The notes under the pieces were generated by a model, which saw only the letters and a list, made by a program, of their open reading frames with translations, made no database searches and had not been told where the DNA came from. From DATLNF01 sp963765815 (GTDB taxonomy: Bacteria; Actinomycetota; Actinomycetes; BP-191), in assembly GCA_963765815.1 (NCBI GenBank), contig CAVXXT010000003.1, forward strand, positions 124,001-188,000: a DNA stretch of 64,000 bases, written 5' to 3'. Below, piece after piece: positions 40,225-48,496 of this stretch (the stretch's first letter is position 1; every line of letters begins with the position of its first letter). Made by a program: the position numbers and the translations under genes.

Positions 40225-42810
40225 GTGAGCGCGCGACGCGCTGCAGCGCTGCGCACCCGCGCCGTGGCGCTCGTGGCGGTGGGCCTGCTGTCGACCGGCT
40301 GCCTGCAGACGATCGCGGTCGACCCGGACAAGCTGGGCGGACTGGCCGCCACCACCCAGGTCGTCGCCGCCGACGGCACGTTCATCGCGACGCTGCAGGC
40401 CGAGGAGGACCGCCGTCCACTGCGGCTCGACGAGATCCCGAAGGTCGTCGTCGACGCGGTCATCTCGATCGAGGACCGCCGCTTCTACACGCACGACGGG
40501 GTGGACGCGCGGGGGATCGCGCGCGCCGCGGCGCGCGACGTGCGCGAAGGGTCGGCGGAGGAGGGCGGCTCGACCATCACCCAGCAGCTCGTGCGCAACT
40601 CCCTCGTCACGCCGGAGAAGACCCTCAGCCGCAAGGTGCGCGAGGCGGCGCTGGCCCTCGGCCTCGAGCGCAGCCTGACGAAGGACGAGATCCTCGAGCG
40701 GTACCTGAACACGGTCTACTTCGGGCAGGGCAGCTACGGCATCGGGGCCGCCGTGCGCACCTACTTCGGGCACCCGCCGACCGCGATCTCGATGGGCGAG
40801 GCCGCGATGCTGGCCGGACTGATCCGGTCGCCGATCCGGGCCGACCCGATCAAGTACCCGGACGCGGCCCGGCTGCGCCGTCAGCAGGTGCTCGCGGCGA
40901 TGCGCCAGACCGGTACGGCGACGTCGGAGCAGGCCACCGCCGCCGGCGCCGAGGCGCTCCCCCGCAAGGCCCACCGGGACTCGACCCGATACCCGGCGGC
41001 GTACGCCGTCCAGGACGCCGTCACGACGCTCCTCGCGGACACTCGGCTGGGGGCCACCCCGCTCGAACGGCAGAACGCGCTCTACCGCGGCGGGCTCACC
41101 GTCCGGCTGACCATCGACCTCGAGCAGCAGCGCCTTGCCGAGCAGTCGGTGAGCGCTGTCCTCCTCGATCCCGCCCACGACCCGTATGCGGGCCTCGCAG
41201 CCGTCAAGCCGGGAGACGGCGCGATCACCGCGATGGTCGGCGGTCGGGACTTCTTCTCGACGAGCGACCGGCAGGCCCAGGTGAACCTGGCTCGTGGCGG
41301 CACCACGAAGCGGCAGGCCGGCTCGACGTTCAAGGTGTTCACCCTGATCGCCGCGATCGAGGCCGGCGTGAAGCCCGAGGACAAGGTCGAGGCGGGCGCC
41401 CACGCAACCCTCCCGTGCCGGCACTGCCCCGGCCGGGTCTGGGAGGTGGACAACTACGAAGGCAGCGCCTTCGGGCGCATCAGCGTCCGTGAGGCGACCA
41501 CGTCGTCGGTGAACACGGCGTTCGCGCGCATCGTGTCGCGCCTCGGCGACGGCGACGTCGAGAAGGGCACCGACCTCGCGGTGGAGGTGGCCGAGCGACT
41601 GGGCGTTCGTGGTCGCGGGGAGACGCGGCTGCGACACGAGCCGGCGGTGACGCTCGGCGCGCAGGAGGTGGACCCGGTCCAGATGGCGGCGGCGTACGCG
41701 ACGCTGGCGACAGGTGGGATCTACGCCAAGCCCTACCTCGTCGCCGAGGTCACCGACGCGACCGGCAAGGTCATCCTCAAGGCGGCCCCGCAGCGGCGGC
41801 GGGCGGTCGCGGCCGGCGTCGCGGCGGTGGCGAACGACCTGCTGCAGGACGTCGTGGAGCGGGGCACCGGCGTCAAGGCCCGGCTCGGCCGCCCGGTGGC
41901 GGGCAAGACCGGCACGTCGTCGAAGTACCGCGACGCGTGGTTCGTGGGCTACACCCCTGACCTGGCCGCCGCCGTGTGGGTGGGCGTGCCCGCGGCGCAG
42001 GTGTCGATGACGCCGGAGAACGGCTTCCGCACGATCGTCGCGGGCGGCACGTTCCCCGCGCTCATCTGGGGCCGGTTCGTCGGCCAGGCCCTGGTCGGCG
42101 TCGGCGCGAAGCCCTTCCCGGACGTCGCGGGGGCCAGCGTCACGGTGGAGGTCGACGTCGTCCGCGGATGCAGGCCGAACCGGTTCACACCGGCGTACCA
42201 GATCGAGAAGCGGGTGTTCCTCAAGGGCACCGAGCCGACGACGGTGTGCACGTCGCCGACCGCACCGCCGGCGACGGAGGTCCCGTCGTTGCTCGGCCTG
42301 CGCCATGCCGACGCGACCACGCTGCTCGACAACGTGAGCCTGCAGGCGGTGACCGAGCAGGTGTACGACCCGAACTACCCGCCGGGGATCGTCGTCGGGC
42401 AGGAGCCCGCATCCGGCACGCCGGTCGAGCCGGGCGCCGTGGTGCGGCTGCGGGTGTCGGGCGGTCGCAACGTCGCGATCGCGGTGCCGAACGTGATCGG
42501 CCTCGAGGCGGAGATCGCCCGGCAGCGGCTGGCCTCCGTCGGGCTCGCGTCGCAGGCCGAGATCGCGCCGTCGTGCACCGGCGGTGAGTCGTGCGACCAG
42601 CGGCTGCAGCGCGACGCCGGGAGGGTGTGGCGGCAGGACGTGGCGGCCGGGACCGAGGTCCCGGCCGGCAGCACCATCGGGCTCGGCGTCGGCCCGCGGT
42701 ACACCCCCGCGCCGTCGCGCTCCCCCAGCGCGGGCCCCAGCTCCTCCGCCGGCTCCGGGTCGGCGTCGCCCAGCCCGACGCCCTCCGCGTCCGACGACGG
42801 CGGGGACTGA
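40225..42810 (+). CDS. Class A penicillin-binding protein (transglycosylase/transpeptidase) with two PASTA domains
   Basis: About 861 residues. One N-terminal hydrophobic segment (ALVAVGLLSTGCLQT), a GT51 glycosyltransferase domain (SIEDRRFYTHDGVDARGIAR, GGSTITQQLVRN, ERYLNTVYFGQGSYGIGAAV), a transpeptidase domain with SxxK in AGSTFKVF, SxN in TTSSVNTAF and KTG in AGKTGTSSKYRD, then two PASTA repeats (VPSLLGLRHADATTLLDN, VPNVIGLEAEIARQRLAS) and a Ser/Pro tail. It polymerises and cross-links peptidoglycan outside the membrane. GTG at 40225 has GGAGG upstream; an earlier frame opening lacks support. The cytoplasmic segment is unusually short and a cysteine follows the hydrophobic stretch (STGC). 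Confidence 0.93.
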   Translation: MSARRAAALRTRAVALVAVGLLSTGCLQTIAVDPDKLGGLAATTQVVAADGTFIATLQAEEDRRPLRLDEIPKVVVDAVISIEDRRFYTHDGVDARGIARAAARDVREGSAEEGGSTITQQLVRNSLVTPEKTLSRKVREAALALGLERSLTKDEILERYLNTVYFGQGSYGIGAAVRTYFGHPPTAISMGEAAMLAGLIRSPIRADPIKYPDAARLRRQQVLAAMRQTGTATSEQATAAGAEALPRKAHRDSTRYPAAYAVQDAVTTLLADTRLGATPLERQNALYRGGLTVRLTIDLEQQRLAEQSVSAVLLDPAHDPYAGLAAVKPGDGAITAMVGGRDFFSTSDRQAQVNLARGGTTKRQAGSTFKVFTLIAAIEAGVKPEDKVEAGAHATLPCRHCPGRVWEVDNYEGSAFGRISVREATTSSVNTAFARIVSRLGDGDVEKGTDLAVEVAERLGVRGRGETRLRHEPAVTLGAQEVDPVQMAAAYATLATGGIYAKPYLVAEVTDATGKVILKAAPQRRRAVAAGVAAVANDLLQDVVERGTGVKARLGRPVAGKTGTSSKYRDAWFVGYTPDLAAAVWVGVPAAQVSMTPENGFRTIVAGGTFPALIWGRFVGQALVGVGAKPFPDVAGASVTVEVDVVRGCRPNRFTPAYQIEKRVFLKGTEPTTVCTSPTAPPATEVPSLLGLRHADATTLLDNVSLQAVTEQVYDPNYPPGIVVGQEPASGTPVEPGAVVRLRVSGGRNVAIAVPNVIGLEAEIARQRLASVGLASQAEIAPSCTGGESCDQRLQRDAGRVWRQDVAAGTEVPAGSTIGLGVGPRYTPAPSRSPSAGPSSSAGSGSASPSPTPSASDDGGD

Positions 42811-42825
42811 CCCTCCGGGGTGCCG

Positions 42826-43440
42826 TCAGCGCGCGCGGGGACGGGCGACGCCGGGCCGGAAGTCGCTGACCGACTCCTCGCCCGCGATCCAGAGCCGCCA
42901 CGGCAGGTCGGTCGCCGTCCGGATGCCCACCCGCGGCCCGGTGCCGACTGAGTCGTCGGGCACCGGCTCCCCGCTCTCCACGACCAGCAGCGAGGCGCGC
43001 TTGGTCACGTCCACGCCGTTGCACGCCCCGGTGATGCCCAGCGCCGACGCAAGCCGGGCCGGCCCCCGGGCCAGGTCTCGGTCGCGCGCGGAGCCGCGGC
43101 GCGTGCGCGCCAGGTCGACGCCCTCGACGACCTCGCCGGCGCGCAGCAGCACCGCCGACGGCTCGCCATCACGGCCGGTGACCACGTTGACGCACCAGTG
43201 CATGCCGTAGGTGAAGTACACGTAGGCGTGGCCGGGCCGGCCGAACATCACCGCGTTGCGGTCGGTCTGCCGCCGGTGCGCGTGCGACGCGGCGTCGTCC
43301 GAGCCGGCGTACGCCTCGACCTCGGTGATCCGGACCGCGACGGAGCCGTCGATGCTGCTGACCAGCCGGGCGCCGAGCAGGGAGCGCGCGACGTCGAGCA
43401 CCGGCCGGGCGTAGGACGACCTGGGCAGGACGCGACTCAG
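42826..43440 (-). CDS. mpg: DNA-3-methyladenine glycosylase (MPG/AAG family)
   Basis: Excises alkylated purines. About 204 residues: RSSYARPVLDVARSLLGARL, the catalytic-region ITEVEAYAGSDDAASHAH, RNAVMFGRPGHAYVYFTYGM and GVDLARTRRG / LARGPARLASALGI are all family motifs. No ATG, GTG or TTG occurs at the expected start; a CTG at 43440 overlaps the argH stop by four bases (CTGA), mirroring the ATGA/GTGA pattern of the region. The next GTG (43401) would cut conserved residues. Order argH-mpg-tyrS resembles mycobacteria. Confidence 0.88.
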   Translation of the reverse strand: MSRVLPRSSYARPVLDVARSLLGARLVSSIDGSVAVRITEVEAYAGSDDAASHAHRRQTDRNAVMFGRPGHAYVYFTYGMHWCVNVVTGRDGEPSAVLLRAGEVVEGVDLARTRRGSARDRDLARGPARLASALGITGACNGVDVTKRASLLVVESGEPVPDDSVGTGPRVGIRTATDLPWRLWIAGEESVSDFRPGVARPRAR

Positions 43441-44888
43441 CGCTGCTGCTCCTCGCCGGTGGCCCAGCGCCGGTGCTCCGCGACGACGTGCTCGGCCGCC
43501 TGCAGCTGCTCGACGACGCGATCCCGGGCGGTGCCGCCGTGGCCGCCTCGGGCCGCGATCGCCCCTTCGACGGAGAGCACGTCGCGGACCTCCGGGGTGA
43601 GGTGCGGCGAGATGTGCGCGAGGTCGGCGTCGCTCACGTCGCCCAGGTCGCAGTCGTGCGCGAGACACCACACGACGAGGTGGCCGACCGCCTCGTGCGC
43701 GTCGCGGAAGGCGACGCCCCGGCGCACGAGCAGCTCGGCGACGTCGGTCGCGAGAGCGAAGCCGACCGGCGCCTGCTCGGCGAGACGCTCGACGTCGACG
43801 CGCATCGTCTCGATCAGGCCGGTCATCGCCGGCAGCACCAGCAGCAGGGTGTCGACGGCGTCGAACACCGGCTCCTTGTCCTCCTGCAGGTCGCGGTTGT
43901 AGGTGAGAGGCAGGCCCTTCAGCGTCACGAGGAATCCGGTCAGATGGCCGATCAGCCGACCGGACTTGCCGCGGGCGAGCTCGGCGACGTCGGGGTTCTT
44001 CTTCTGCGGCATGATCGACGAGCCGGTGGTGAATGCGTCGTCGAGCTCCACCCAGCCGAACTCCCGGCTGCTCCAGAGGACCACCTCCTCGCCCAGCCTG
44101 GACAGGTGCACCCCGATGAGCGCCGTGACGAAGAGGAACTCGGCCACGAAGTCGCGGTCGCTCACGGCGTCCATCGAGTTGGCCGCGGCGGCGAGGAAGC
44201 CGAGCTCGGCCGCCGTGCCGACCGGGTCGACGGGCAGGCTCGACCCGGAGAGCGCGCCGGAGCCGAGCGGGCTGACGTCGGCACGGGTGTCCCAGTCGCA
44301 GAGCCGGGCGACGTCGCGGCTGAGCATCTGGACGTACGCAAGAAGATGGTGCGCGAAGAGGACCGGCTGCGCGTGCTGCAGGTGGGTGAGCCCCGGCGCC
44401 GCTGTGTCGAGGTGCTTCTCCGCCTGGGCCATCAACGCCGCTTCGAGCTCGGCCACCCGTCGCCCGACGAGCCGCGCGTGGTCGCGAAGGTAGAGCCGCA
44501 GGTCCGTCGCCACCTGGTCGTTGCGGCTGCGGCCCGCCCGGAGCTTTCCGCCGAGGGCGCCCAGCCGCTCCAGCAGGCCGCGCTCCAGCGCCGTGTGCAC
44601 GTCCTCGTCCTCGGCGGTGGGCCGGAACTCCCCCGCCGCGACGTCGCGCTCGAGCGAGGCGAGGGCGTCGAGCATCCGGTCGAGCTCGGCCGCGTCGAGC
44701 AGCCCGGCGCGGTGCAGCACCCGGGCGTGCGCGCGGGAGGCGAGCAGGTCGTACGGCGCCAGCCGCCAGTCGAAGTGCACGCTGTGGGAGAGCCGGCGCA
44801 CGGCGTCCGCCGGACCGCCCTCGAACCGGCCGCCCCACAGCCGCGGCGCGGCCGCCGGCCGGCGCGGGGTGGTCTGCTCGTCGGTCAC
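43437..44888 (-). CDS. argH: Argininosuccinate lyase
   Basis: Splits argininosuccinate into arginine and fumarate, the last step of the pathway. 483 residues. LWGGRFEGGPADAVRRLSHS, RSRNDQVATDLRLYLR, THLQHAQPVLFAHHLLAY and the fumarase-superfamily loop GSSIMPQKKNPDVAELARGK are present. Start overlaps the argG stop (44885-44888). Confidence 0.97.
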   Translation of the reverse strand: MTDEQTTPRRPAAAPRLWGGRFEGGPADAVRRLSHSVHFDWRLAPYDLLASRAHARVLHRAGLLDAAELDRMLDALASLERDVAAGEFRPTAEDEDVHTALERGLLERLGALGGKLRAGRSRNDQVATDLRLYLRDHARLVGRRVAELEAALMAQAEKHLDTAAPGLTHLQHAQPVLFAHHLLAYVQMLSRDVARLCDWDTRADVSPLGSGALSGSSLPVDPVGTAAELGFLAAAANSMDAVSDRDFVAEFLFVTALIGVHLSRLGEEVVLWSSREFGWVELDDAFTTGSSIMPQKKNPDVAELARGKSGRLIGHLTGFLVTLKGLPLTYNRDLQEDKEPVFDAVDTLLLVLPAMTGLIETMRVDVERLAEQAPVGFALATDVAELLVRRGVAFRDAHEAVGHLVVWCLAHDCDLGDVSDADLAHISPHLTPEVRDVLSVEGAIAARGGHGGTARDRVVEQLQAAEHVVAEHRRWATGEEQQR

Positions 44889-46114
44889 GGGCTGCCTTCC
44901 CCCAGGTGCCCGGCGTCGCCGAGGCGTTCGCCGCGCGCGGCCCAGACCCGCAGCGGGAGCCCCCAGAGGTCGACGAAGCCCTTCGCGTCGCGCTGGTCGA
45001 ATCGGTCAGCGGCGTCGTACGTCGCGAGGTGGAAGTCGTAGAGCGAGGCATCGCTGCGTCGCCCCGCGACGGCGGCCAGGCCGCCGTGCAGTCGGATCCG
45101 CACCTCGCCGGTGACGTGCTGGGAGGCGTCGTCGACGAATGCGTCGAGCGCGCGCTTGAGCGGCGAGAACCACAGGCCGTCGTAGGTCAGCTCCGCCCAC
45201 CGCTGGTCGACCGACTTCTTGAAGCGCGCGACGTCGCGCTCGAGGGTGAGGTCCTCGAGGTCCTTGTGCGCGGTGATCAGCGTGATGGCGGCCGGGCACT
45301 CGTAGATCTCGCGGCTCTTGATGCCGACGAGTCGGTCCTCGACCAGGTCGATGCGACCCACGCCGTGGGCGCCGGCCCGCCGGTTGAGCTCGGCGACCAG
45401 CTCGACGAGCGGCATCGCCTTCTGGTCCAGCGCGGTCGGCACGCCGTCGGCGAAGGTGATGACGACCTCATCGGGTTCCCTCGCGACGGTGGGGTCGGAC
45501 GTGTAGCCGTAGACCTCCTCGGGCGGGCTCACCCACGGGTCCTCGAGGACGCCGCACTCGGCGGTGCGGCCCCACAGGTTCTGGTCGATGGAGTAGGGCG
45601 AGCGCTTCGACACGTCGATCGGCAGGCCGCGCTCCTCGGCGAACGCGATCGCCTTGTCCCTCGTCATGCCCGAGTCGCGGACGGGCGCGACCACCATGAG
45701 GTCGGGAGCCAGCGCCGCCGCGCTGACCTCGAACCGCACCTGGTCGTTGCCCTTGCCGGTGCAGCCGTGGGCGATCGCGGTCGCGCCATGTGCCCGTGCA
45801 GCAGCAATCAGGTGCTTGGTGATGAGCGGCCGCGACAGCGACGAGACCAACGGGTAGCGATCCTGGTAAAGCGCGTTGGCGCGCAGCGCGGGCGCGACGA
45901 AGTCGCGGGCGAACTCCTCCTTCGCGTCGACCACGACCGCCTCGACCGCGCCGCAGGTGAGGGCACGCTGCCGGATCTCCTCGAGGTCCTCACCGCCCTG
46001 TCCGACGTCGACGGCGACAGCGATGACCTCGGCCCCGCTCTCCGCCCCGATCCAGCCGATGGCGACGGAGGTGTCCAGACCTCCGGAGTAGGCGAGGACG
46101 ACGCGGTCGGTCAC
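44885..46114 (-). CDS. argG: Argininosuccinate synthase
   Basis: Joins citrulline and aspartate using ATP. 409 residues. The N-terminal PP-loop reads LAYSGGLDTSVAIGWIG; AHGCTGKGNDQVRFE, KRSPYSIDQNLWGR and EIYECPAAITLITAHKDLE follow, type 1 ArgG. GTG at 46114 is preceded by GAAGGAG eight bases upstream, which decides against the earlier in-frame codon at 46153. It starts 67 bases after argR. Confidence 0.97.
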   Translation of the reverse strand: MTDRVVLAYSGGLDTSVAIGWIGAESGAEVIAVAVDVGQGGEDLEEIRQRALTCGAVEAVVVDAKEEFARDFVAPALRANALYQDRYPLVSSLSRPLITKHLIAAARAHGATAIAHGCTGKGNDQVRFEVSAAALAPDLMVVAPVRDSGMTRDKAIAFAEERGLPIDVSKRSPYSIDQNLWGRTAECGVLEDPWVSPPEEVYGYTSDPTVAREPDEVVITFADGVPTALDQKAMPLVELVAELNRRAGAHGVGRIDLVEDRLVGIKSREIYECPAAITLITAHKDLEDLTLERDVARFKKSVDQRWAELTYDGLWFSPLKRALDAFVDDASQHVTGEVRIRLHGGLAAVAGRRSDASLYDFHLATYDAADRFDQRDAKGFVDLWGLPLRVWAARGERLGDAGHLGEGSP

Positions 46115-46181
46115 GAGGATCTCCTTCGGTGGCGGCGGTGCCGGGTTTGGCACCTGCCGGGCTTGCGGGGGAAGGCGCGGC

Positions 46182-46662
46182 TCAGCGGTCGGCGAGCCGG
46201 ACGAGTCGGCGTACCAGTGCGGCTCCGCCGTTGCGCCGATCGGGTGACGATGAAGACGGTGTCGTCGCCGGCGACGGTGCCGAGGACGCCGGGCAGTCCG
46301 GCGCGGTCCAGCGCCGAGCCGAGCAGGTGCGCGCCGCCGGGCGGTGTCCGCACGACGGCGATGTTGGCGGACGCGTCCGCCGAGACCAGCAGGTCGGCGA
46401 GCACCCGCTTGAGCCGGTCCTCGGCGAGCGGCGCGCCGTCGGGGTCGGCGGCGTACACGAGACCGCCGTCGCTCGCCCGCACCTTGACCGCGCCGATCTC
46501 CTCGAGGTCCCTCGACAACGTGGCTTGGGTGACCGTGACGCCCTCGACCGCCAGCCGCGCAGCGAGGTCGGCCTGCGACCGCACCGCCTCGCGCGACAGG
46601 AGCGCGGCGATGCGCGCCTGGCGCGCGGCGCGGGTCGACGGCGCGGTCGCCACGTCAGCCAT
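46182..46662 (-). CDS. argR: Arginine repressor ArgR (one apparent frameshift near the C-terminus)
   Basis: Hexameric arginine-dependent repressor. Reconstructed length about 159 residues. N-terminal winged helix with the SR recognition motif (RQARIAALLSREAVRSQADL, VTQATLSRDLEEIGAVKVR) and C-terminal arginine-binding domain ending GTVAGDDTVFIVTR. After that motif the frame shifts near 46226; removing one base restores a GGAALVRRLVRLADR ending and a stop at 46182. Without the correction the frame runs to 46111 with a basic nonsense tail. It should act on the palindromes before argC. Confidence 0.88.
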
Positions 46663-46677
46663 CCGTCCGACGCACGG

Positions 46678-47612
46678 TCAGTCGCTCTGCTCGAGGAGGA
46701 AGGCCAGCAGCGCCTTCTGCGCGTGCAGCCGGTTCTCGGCCTGGTCCCACACCGCGCTGTGCGGCCCGTCGATCACCGACGCGGCGATCTCCTCGCCGCG
46801 GTGCGCCGGCAGGCAGTGCAGCACGATCACGTCGTCGTGAGCGGCAGACACTGCGCGGTCGTCGAGCTGGAAGCCCTGGAACAGAGACAGACGGCTCTGC
46901 GCCTCGGACTCCTGGCCCATCGACGCCCACACGTCGGTGTAGAGCACATCGGCATCTCGTGCCGCCTCCGCCGGGTCGGTCGTGACGACGACCGCGCCGC
47001 CGGTCTCCGTCGCGATCGCCCGGGCGCGCTGCGACGACCTGGTCGATCGGCTCGTAGCCGGGCGGGGTCGCGACGCGCACCCGCATGCCGGCAGCGGCGC
47101 CGGCGAGCATGAGCGAGTGCGCGACGTTGTTGCCGTCGCCGAGGTAGGTCAAGGTCAGCCCGGACAGCCCGCCGCGACGCTCGCGGATCGTCTGCAGGTC
47201 GGCGATCGCCTGGCACGGGTGGGCGAAGTCGGTGAGCGCGTTGACGACCGGCACCGACGACGCTGCGGCGAGCCGCTCGATGCGGTCCTGGCCGAATGTG
47301 CGGATGACGATCGCCGCGCAGTAGCGCGACAGCACCATCGCGGTGTCCTCGAGCGTCTCGCCGCGGCCGAGCTGCGTGGTCGACGCGTCGATCACGACCG
47401 GGTGCCCGCCGAGCTCCGTCACACCTACCTCGAACGAGACCCGGGTGCGGGTCGACGGCTTCTCGAAGATGAGCGCGACGGCCTTGCCGTCGAGAGCGAG
47501 GTCGCTGCCCGTGCCGTGCCGGTTGACCTTGCGCCGGGCAGCGTCGTCGAGCACCTGCGGCGAGCTCGTCAGGCGACAGGTCGTCGTCTGCCAGGAAGTG
47601 CCGGGCGGTCAC
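46678..47612 (-). CDS. argF: Ornithine carbamoyltransferase (two apparent frameshifts)
   Basis: Makes citrulline from ornithine and carbamoyl phosphate. Reconstructed at about 310 residues, the normal length. Segments: HFLADDDLSPDELA (first frame), then AVALIFEKPSTRTRVSFEVG with the carbamoyl-phosphate STRTR motif, DFAHPCQAIADLQTI and LTYLGDGNNVAHSLM (second frame), then YTDVWASMGQESEAQSRLSL and VIVLHCLPAHRGEEI with HCLPA (third frame). Single extra bases near 47563 and 47042 explain both shifts. GTG start overlaps the receiver gene stop (GTGA). Confidence 0.88.
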
Positions 47613-47990
47613 GAGGGCCGCTCCACTCCGCCGGTGATCTGCGCGACTCGCTCGAGGCAGCTCCGTGACGCCGAACGGCTTGGCGAAGACGTTGTCGTCG
47701 CCGATCGCCTCACGGAGGGCGGGGACCGCTTCCAGCTTGCCGGTCACGACGACGACGGGGATCGCCGAGAGGTCAGGGTCGTGCGACAGCTCCTCGAGCA
47801 CGCGCACACCGCCCAGGTCCGGCATCATCAGGTCGAGCAGGATCAGCGCGGGGTGCTTCGTGGTCGCCTTCACCAGCCCCGCGATGCCGTCGGACGCGAC
47901 GTGGACGTCGTACCCCTCGGCGGTCAGCAGCGTGTGCAGCAGGCCGCGGACGCTCGGGTCGTCCTCCACGACCAGCACGGACGGGGTCAT
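47609..47990 (-). CDS. Single-domain response regulator (CheY-like) inside the arginine operon (one apparent frameshift)
   Basis: Reconstructed at about 126 residues, one receiver domain and no output domain. SVLVVEDDPSVRGLLHTLLT holds the acidic pair, LILLDLMMPDLGG the phospho-accepting aspartate, VVVVTGK the conserved threonine and NVFAKPFGV the lysine. A single extra base near 47657 shifts the last ~20 residues; corrected, the end reads LERVAQITGGVERPS and stops overlapping the argF start (GTGA 47609-47612). Cognate kinase is not adjacent. ATG at 47990 lies one base after the cytochrome gene stop, so it is co-transcribed. Confidence 0.8.
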
Positions 47991-47991
47991 C

Positions 47992-48486
47992 TCAGCGCAC
48001 TCCCTCGACACTCGGGTCCGGAGTCATGCCGGACAGCAGCTGTGTGTACGCCGCGATCCGGCGGATGTCCTCGGCGGAGATCTGGAACTTCCACGCGGGC
48101 ATGCCACGCAGCGGCTTGCCGCGGCTGATCTTGGCGATCCGCTGGTCGAGCGTGAGGTCGTGGAGCACGCCGCCGTCGGTGAAGGCGGGCGCGCCAACCT
48201 TCGGCCCGCCCTGCCCTGCGGCTCCGTGACAGCGCGCGCAGTTGTTGAGGTAGAGGACCTCGCCGGTGCCGCCGACCGCGGACTTCTGACCCGGCAGCTT
48301 CACCTGATTGGCACCGAGCTGCGCGCCCAGCAGGACCGTGAGGACGAGCACGACGCCGGCACTGCCGAGGGCCGCCCCGGCGACGAGGGCACGACGACGC
48401 CAGCGGCCGGTGGAGGCAGGCGAGTCCGCCAGCTGTCCCCACCGGTCGGGAGGGGTCGCGGCGCGCTCGCCGCCCCTGCGAGGCAT
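47992..48486 (-). CDS. Membrane-anchored monoheme c-type cytochrome inside the arginine operon
   Basis: About 164 residues: a basic, hydrophilic ~30-residue cytoplasmic start, one membrane helix (ALVAGAALGSAGVVLVLTVL), then a class I cytochrome c domain outside with CARCH heme attachment (LYLNNCARCHGAAGQGGPKV) and a distal methionine in RGMPAWKFQISAEDIRRIA. ATG at 48486 lies ten bases after the argD stop. An electron carrier between argD and argF is not part of the canonical operon. Confidence 0.88.
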   Translation of the reverse strand: MPRRGGERAATPPDRWGQLADSPASTGRWRRRALVAGAALGSAGVVLVLTVLLGAQLGANQVKLPGQKSAVGGTGEVLYLNNCARCHGAAGQGGPKVGAPAFTDGGVLHDLTLDQRIAKISRGKPLRGMPAWKFQISAEDIRRIAAYTQLLSGMTPDPSVEGVR

Positions 48487-48496
48487 GGCAGCGACC

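Noticed and set aside
40042..42306. Long minus-strand open frame antisense to the PBP gene
   Set aside because: Composition is typical of antisense frames in GC-rich DNA and no family motif is seen, whereas the plus-strand PBP has complete motifs.
42826..45051. Very long open frame spanning argH, argG end and mpg
   Set aside because: It is a high-GC shadow: only the part below 43440 encodes recognisable protein (Mpg); the rest is antisense-phase of argH with arginine/alanine-rich nonsense.
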